From Desulfitobacterium_A sp035539115 (GTDB taxonomy: Bacteria; Bacillota; Desulfitobacteriia; Desulfitobacteriales; Desulfitobacteriaceae): a DNA stretch of 64,000 bases. The notes beneath the pieces were generated by a model. The model was given only the letters and a program-made list of their open reading frames with translations. It was not told the origin of the DNA and made no database searches. The position numbers and the translations under genes are program-made. The DNA is taken from contig NZ_DATLJA010000084.1 in assembly GCF_035539115.1 (NCBI RefSeq), positions 10,286-74,285 on the forward strand. The letters are read 5' to 3'. Positions 59,940 through 64,000 of the stretch are shown here, in pieces. The number at the start of each line of letters is the position of its first letter. The first letter of the stretch is position 1.

Positions 59940-60162
59940 TAACCTTTTTTGTATAGTCATATAATAAATTAAAATAGATTAATTTTCCATTTTAGACATA
60001 TTATAACAAATTTTATACTATAAGAATTATATAGTTATTTCATAGCAGACTTATTAAAAAAACCTAAGGGTAAATGATGGTTTAAGGAGGGATGGCAGGG
60101 AAGCTATTTGTTCATGTGCCCACTTACGCAAGTGAAATCTAAAATCGTGGAGGTGTTATTAA
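59940..60162. other. AT-rich leader of the cytochrome genes
   Basis: 223 bp without a gene. AT-rich to about 60060, then mixed. No sigma-54 (GG-N10-GC) element was found despite the nearby sigma-54 activator, and no confident sigma-A promoter was assigned. GTGGAGGTG stands before the start codon. Confidence 0.45.
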
Positions 60163-60951
60163 ATGTCAAGGGAAAAGCAAAGCGTATCTCGAAGAAGGTT
60201 CTTAATGGGAAGCGCAGCCTTTGCGGTAGGGGCAGTTGCAACAGGCGTGACATCAGGTATTAGACCTAAAAATGCTGTGGCGGCTGCTTCATCCCTGCCG
60301 TTTCCTTATCAAACCCTCGATGTCAATACCGTGAGACGAAGAGGTTATGATTACTACTTTACCGGTGGCTGCATGTATGCTTCAGCCAGGGCATTGTTGG
60401 ATACGTTAGTTGAAGTGGTAGGTGCTCCTTGGGACTCGATTCCCGCAGATATGTTTAAGTTCGGCAAGGGAGGAGCTATAAACTGGGGAACTTTATGTGG
60501 GGCTCTCAACGGTTCTTTAGCGGTCATCGAGATTGCGTCAGGAACTGCTGCCGATTCCATTGGACCAGAGCTTCTAGGTTGGTATAGTAAGTTTCCATTC
60601 CCAAGTAGCGCTCATGAACTCTATTGCAAATATCCCAACCAAATAACAACAGTCGCAGACTCTCCCCTCTGTCACCAGTCGGTAAGTCTTTGGTGTAAGG
60701 TCGCAAGTGCAACTGTGAATAGCCCTGAAAAGAAGGACCGCTGTGCCAAATTGGCAGGAGATACAGCGGCAAGAGCGGCTGAGCTATTGAATGCCTGGAA
60801 AGCTGGGACCTTTGCTGCTGCTTATCAGCCGGATGCAGACTTTGCTCGCTGTTTACCTTGCCATTTCGGACCGACGAGTCGTTATGATAATGAACAAGGA
60901 CAATTGGACTGCCTAGAATGTCATACCGATAAGACTACTCATCATATTTAA
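60163..60951 (+). CDS. Tat-exported split-Soret-type dihaem cytochrome c, copy 1
   Basis: 262 residues. Twin-arginine signal SVSRRRFLMGSAAFAVGAVA (residues 7-26) ending near AVAAA. The mature part has TGGCMYASARALLDTL and NWGTLCGALNGSLAVI, the Cys-rich pattern of the C_GCAxxG_C_C/split-Soret family, SPLCHQSVSLWC, and two haem c sites at the C-terminus: CLPCH (230-234) and CLECH (250-254). Split-Soret cytochromes are dimers with stacked haems, known from Desulfovibrio. Role: extracytoplasmic electron carrier, partner unknown. Tandem paralogue 25 nt downstream. Confidence 0.82.
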   Translation: MSREKQSVSRRRFLMGSAAFAVGAVATGVTSGIRPKNAVAAASSLPFPYQTLDVNTVRRRGYDYYFTGGCMYASARALLDTLVEVVGAPWDSIPADMFKFGKGGAINWGTLCGALNGSLAVIEIASGTAADSIGPELLGWYSKFPFPSSAHELYCKYPNQITTVADSPLCHQSVSLWCKVASATVNSPEKKDRCAKLAGDTAARAAELLNAWKAGTFAAAYQPDADFARCLPCHFGPTSRYDNEQGQLDCLECHTDKTTHHI

Positions 60952-60976
60952 GTTCGAGAAAACGGAGGTGTGAATT

Positions 60977-61771
60977 ATGTCTTTGGAAGGAAAGAACTTT
61001 GATAGAAGAAATTTCTTAAAAAGTATAGGCTTTTTGGCTGCAGGAGCTGCAGTATCTAGCGGCATCGTAGGTATACTCGACCCTAAAAGCGTTCAGGCTG
61101 CTGCACCAGCACTCCCTTGGCCTTATGCTCCACTCGATACTACAGTCATAAGACAACGGGCTTATCAGAACTATTATACGGGTGGTTGTATGTATGCATC
61201 AGCTAAGGCTCTTATGGATACGCTATATGATACAGCCGGAACGCCTTGGGATACCTTGCCTGTCGATATGTTTAAGTATGGTAAAGGTGGAGCGTTTAAC
61301 TGGGGAACGCTCTGCGGAGCTTTAAATGGATCGCTCTATGTTATGAATCTAGCAGCAGGTACGGCTGTCGATCCGTTAGGAAATGAGTTAATCGGGTGGT
61401 ATACGACGAATCCTTTCCCCAGTAACCTCATGGATTCCTATGCGAACTACAAAAGAGTAAGGCAAACGGTTTCAAATTCTCCACTTTGCCATTTATCCGT
61501 ATCGAACTGGTGCTATACAACAAAAAATACAGTGAGCTCTGATCAAAAGAAAGATCGCTGTGCAAAAGTTGCTGCAGATACAGCGGCGAAGGCAGCAGAG
61601 ATCCTGAAATCTTGGAAGGCAGGAACCTTTGTAGGTGTTTATCAACCGGGGGCAGAATTTTCATCATGCTTATCTTGCCATAATGGAGCAACAAGCCAAC
61701 GTGATGATGAGCAAGGTCTCGCGAATTGTACCATGTGCCATGTGGATAAAATAACAAATCATCCCCTTTAA
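60977..61771 (+). CDS. Tat-exported split-Soret-type dihaem cytochrome c, copy 2
   Basis: 264 residues, paralogue of the preceding gene across the whole length (GGCMYASAKALMDTLYDTAG, GGAFNWGTLCGALNGSLYVM, SPLCHLSVSNWC, KKDRCAKVAADTAAKAAEIL). Tat signal FDRRNFLKSIGFLAAGAAV. Haem sites CLSCH (231-235) and CTMCH (251-255). GGAGGTG precedes the ATG. Same operon as copy 1. They may form a heterodimer or serve different partners; the sequence does not say. Confidence 0.82.
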   Translation: MSLEGKNFDRRNFLKSIGFLAAGAAVSSGIVGILDPKSVQAAAPALPWPYAPLDTTVIRQRAYQNYYTGGCMYASAKALMDTLYDTAGTPWDTLPVDMFKYGKGGAFNWGTLCGALNGSLYVMNLAAGTAVDPLGNELIGWYTTNPFPSNLMDSYANYKRVRQTVSNSPLCHLSVSNWCYTTKNTVSSDQKKDRCAKVAADTAAKAAEILKSWKAGTFVGVYQPGAEFSSCLSCHNGATSQRDDEQGLANCTMCHVDKITNHPL

Positions 61772-61793
61772 GAATGTAACTTATAGACTTTAA

Positions 61794-61840
61794 ATACATA
61801 GAAAAAGCGATTGATAAAATCAGTCGCTTTTTCTATGTAT
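61794..61840. terminator. Terminator after cytochrome genes
   Basis: 17-bp perfect stem (61794-61810 with 61824-61840), 13-nt loop, with A-rich and T-rich arms usable in both directions. Confidence 0.85.
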
Positions 61841-61853
61841 CGAGTCCCTTTGT

Positions 61854-61958
61854 TTATAGATTTTCGATGAATAGACGGGCAATATCGACTCCACCAATCA
61901 ATGATCCGAGTGCGCTTCCTAAGTTTGCGAAGACAACAATGAGCAGAGTACACGTCAT
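61854..61958 (-). CDS. Possible small membrane protein
   Basis: A 34-codon minus-strand frame, ATG 61958 to TAA 61854, almost entirely one hydrophobic helix (LLIVVFANLGSALGSLIGGV) with a charged end (DIARLFIENL). It is framed by two terminators. Only a weak GGA site lies 8 nt upstream. It could be a real small protein or a leftover of a larger membrane gene. Confidence 0.3.
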   Translation of the reverse strand: MTCTLLIVVFANLGSALGSLIGGVDIARLFIENL

Positions 61959-61988
61959 CTTATTATTCCAGTAAAAGTAGGGGATACC

Positions 61989-62029
61989 GCAAAAAGAGAC
62001 AACCATATTTCGTGGTAGTCTCTTTTTGC
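61989..62029 (-). terminator. Terminator of the sigma-54 activator gene
   Basis: GCAAAAAGAGACAACCA (61989-62005) pairs with TGGTAGTCTCTTTTTGC (62013-62029) with one mismatch. It lies 25 nt beyond the stop of the minus-strand gene. Confidence 0.75.
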
Positions 62030-62054
62030 TTCTATGGAATTTTTGAAAGGCTAC

Positions 62055-63923
62055 TTACTGTCCTTGGGCTGAGGTTTTGATTTTAATATTGAGTTTTTCG
62101 ATCTTACGATACAACGTATTGCGGGCAATATTTAAGGTTTTAGCAGTTTGGCAGATGTTCCCATTATATTTCTCTAAGAGTTGAATGATATGCTCACGTT
62201 CAGAGAGCTTGTGACCTGCCGCCTCTTCTCTGGAGGAGAGAGGAGTGTGATTCAATTGCAGATCCGATAAAATTTCGACTGAGATTTCCTGTCCTTCAGT
62301 CAAAATTAATGCTTTTTCAATCACATTTTTTAATTCTCTTACATTTCCAGGCCAATTATACTGGCAAAGAATCTTTAAGGCATTATCCGTAATTTTTTTG
62401 GGTTCCATCTTAAACTGTTTGGCTAATTCTGAGATGAAATGCTCCGCTAAGAGGGGAATATCACTTTCTCGCTCACGGAGAGGAGGAAGCTCAATTTCGA
62501 TGACATTGAGTCTGTAATAGAGATCCTGTCGGAATAGGCCAGCCTGAACAAGTTCAGCCATATCTCTATTCGTGGCAGCAATGATTCGTACATCCACTTT
62601 TCTAGGTTTATTAGAGTTAATCCGTGTAATGGTTCGTTCTTGGAGAAACCTCAAAAGAGAAACTTGCATGTCCAACGGCATTTCGCCAATTTCATCAAGA
62701 AGTAAGGTTCCCTCATGAGCATGCTCGAATTTACCGATGGAACCATGCGCTCGTGCCCCAGTAAAGGCACCTTCTTCATATCCAAAAAGTTCACTTTGAA
62801 GGAGTTCCTTCAGCAGAGCTCCACAGTTAATGGCCACAAAACTACCTTTGCGCTGACTTAAACGATGAATAGCCTTAGCAACAACTTCTTTACCTGTCCC
62901 TGTTTCACCTTGAAGAAGAACATTGGAGGGAAACTGAGCCGTTTTGTGAATCATCATATTCACTTTGTTCCAGGCTGGACTTTCTCCAATACAGTCGACT
63001 GGCTGAGGGGACAAAGGTTTGCAATGTTTCGTTAAAGCCAGTGAAGAGGGGAGCAGATTTCCGGCTTCATCTTTTACAGAAGCTGAATCGAATATGAGCA
63101 TGGTATGAATATCTCCATTGGGAAGGAAAATCTTTCCCTTTCTGAGGAGCAGGCAACGCAGGGGCGCTTGTTCTTCGCTACCCACTAATCCATTAAATTT
63201 AAATTCTCGTTGATGAATATCTTGAATATCTTTGTTCAAAAGGAGGGAGAGATCACTCTTCGCGATGAGAGAATTTCCAAAGGACTTGTTCTTTAATCGA
63301 GCAGGGTTCCAAAGATGTTCTGAGGATTGGTTCAAGGCAAGAACGATTCCCTTCTCATCCAAGACCACAATAAATTGAGAACACCAGTTAATCATTTCTT
63401 TGAAATATTTCGAGTTCTCGAAGGGTATAATCAGTTTTGCTGCTTCATCAATATACTGTTCAATAATTTTTGTGGCAGCGATAATCATGGGGAGGGCTCG
63501 CTCTGGAAGACATCCGAAAGGATTTACTGCATTGAGGACTCCAAGCATGGTGTTTTTTTGATGAATAGGTGCGCTTACATCAGAGAAAGTTTGCGCAACC
63601 AAGCGGTAGTGTTCAATCCCATCCGTTCGGAAAGGAACTTTCTCATGCAGAGCGATGGTGGTGGACCCGTTACCACTTATGGCTTCTTCGCAGTAGGTTC
63701 CTAATGATCTTGGATAGTACTTAAGGGGGGTGATTAATTCAAAAACAAAACCCTCTGCATCACAAAGCGAGATATTACAATCCAATAAGGTAAAGAGAGA
63801 GCTCAGAACAGGTCCGGCAAGAGTCAGTAATTCAGCATATTCTGCTTTTTTTTTCTTTAGAACCCAAGTTTGGCGACAATTTATTCCAAACGCAGTAATA
63901 TCAAGGCTTCTAGGGTTTGCCAA
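62055..63923 (-). CDS. Sigma-54-dependent transcriptional activator (AcoR-like: GAF-PAS-AAA-Fis)
   Basis: About 622 residues. N-terminal GAF-like sensor (about 25-160), PAS-like part (about 175-260: FIVVLDEKGIVLALNQSSEHLW), AAA+ domain (about 315-545) with Walker A GETGTGKE, the sigma-54 contact loop GAFTGA (EEGAFTGARAHG), Walker B LLLDEIGEMPLD, and the C-terminal Fis helix (NICQTAKTLNIARNTLYRKIEKL). The full activator set is present. The start is unclear: TTG 63923 lacks a ribosome site; GGAGAGG lies 29 nt upstream without a normal in-frame start, and the frame is closed by TAG beyond that. Its targets are unknown; the cytochrome pair is nearest. Confidence 0.9.
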   Translation of the reverse strand: MANPRSLDITAFGINCRQTWVLKKKKAEYAELLTLAGPVLSSLFTLLDCNISLCDAEGFVFELITPLKYYPRSLGTYCEEAISGNGSTTIALHEKVPFRTDGIEHYRLVAQTFSDVSAPIHQKNTMLGVLNAVNPFGCLPERALPMIIAATKIIEQYIDEAAKLIIPFENSKYFKEMINWCSQFIVVLDEKGIVLALNQSSEHLWNPARLKNKSFGNSLIAKSDLSLLLNKDIQDIHQREFKFNGLVGSEEQAPLRCLLLRKGKIFLPNGDIHTMLIFDSASVKDEAGNLLPSSLALTKHCKPLSPQPVDCIGESPAWNKVNMMIHKTAQFPSNVLLQGETGTGKEVVAKAIHRLSQRKGSFVAINCGALLKELLQSELFGYEEGAFTGARAHGSIGKFEHAHEGTLLLDEIGEMPLDMQVSLLRFLQERTITRINSNKPRKVDVRIIAATNRDMAELVQAGLFRQDLYYRLNVIEIELPPLRERESDIPLLAEHFISELAKQFKMEPKKITDNALKILCQYNWPGNVRELKNVIEKALILTEGQEISVEILSDLQLNHTPLSSREEAAGHKLSEREHIIQLLEKYNGNICQTAKTLNIARNTLYRKIEKLNIKIKTSAQGQ

Positions 63924-64000
63924 CGAAAGTGTAGTCCCAAATTGGAAAATGACCTCTCCGAACTATTGATTTTACTGGGCTAAAGGGGTTCTGTTTTTGA

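Noticed and set aside
59940..60162. Sigma-54 promoter for the cytochrome operon
   Set aside because: TGGCAG occurs, but no GC at the required 10-nt distance from GG.
61768..61953. 61-residue minus-strand frame overlapping the cytochrome terminator
   Set aside because: Runs through the terminator hairpin and into the end of the cytochrome gene; no start signal.

Overview
The window looks like a chromosomal segment of a strictly anaerobic, endospore-forming Firmicute of the Desulfosporosinus/Desulfitobacterium type (Peptococcaceae sensu lato). This is inferred from gene content, not from a database match: a spoVA operon, futalosine-pathway menaquinone genes, LL-diaminopimelate aminotransferase, many molybdopterin (DMSO-reductase family) oxidoreductases, split-Soret-type cytochromes, reverse rubrerythrin, and T-box, SAM and TPP RNA regulation.

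Layout. 0-1.3 kb: end of a menaquinone operon (mqnB, mqnD). 1.4-5 kb: a gamma-SASP-like gene and a spore inner-membrane operon (DUF1657, 2Duf-like DUF421+DUF1657, spoVAC, spoVAD, spoVAEb, DUF1657). 5.2-6.8 kb: TPP riboswitch and thiC. 6.9-8.9 kb: queD-queE and an aromatic-acid-exporter-like gene. 9-11.4 kb (minus): overlapping glycolipid/glycosyltransferase genes. 11.7-14 kb (minus): marR-ftsH with a palindromic operator; then cls. 15.6-19.7 kb: serC-serA-DUF1015 behind a serine T-box whose terminator/antiterminator part is duplicated. 19.7-24 kb: an accessory island bounded by remnants of one transposase. It carries a BNR-repeat lipoprotein and, on the minus strand, a cassette of holin-like protein, sigma region-4 half, sigma region-2 half and DUF1906 hydrolase. 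24.1-25.9 kb: SAM-I riboswitch, metA, HD protein.

26.2-32 kb: a one-module NRPS (C-A-T-reductase) and an HD-GYP protein. 32.2-36.8 kb: ubiX, then a PucR-type regulator, a soluble molybdopterin oxidoreductase and its four-cluster ferredoxin. 37-47 kb: two tandem paralogous operons torD-dmsA-dmsB-dmsC, each behind the same palindrome. 47.3-48.3 kb: a gene graveyard (enoyl-CoA hydratase, MaoC and FixC fragments). 48.4-52.6 kb: gltA-like flavoprotein, reverse rubrerythrin under an exact PerR-type box, dapL. 52.8-59.9 kb: an SsuABC/TauABC-like transporter, a PAS-GGDEF cyclase, and a T-box-controlled TrpXYZ-like transporter. 60-64 kb: two Tat-exported split-Soret-like cytochromes and a sigma-54-dependent activator.

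Two dispersed intergenic repeat families occur. R1 is about 250 bp with 2 copies. R2 is about 93 bp with 4 copies, all just downstream of rho-independent terminators. Functionally the window joins anaerobic respiration (menaquinone, DMSO-reductase-type enzymes, cytochromes), sporulation, amino-acid supply under RNA control, and a recombined accessory zone. The most system-like unfamiliar element is the split-sigma/holin/DUF1906 cassette, in which the region-4 half has an in-frame amber codon after its coupled start. The lone C-A-T-R peptide synthetase is second. All promoter, operator and RNA calls are by eye.
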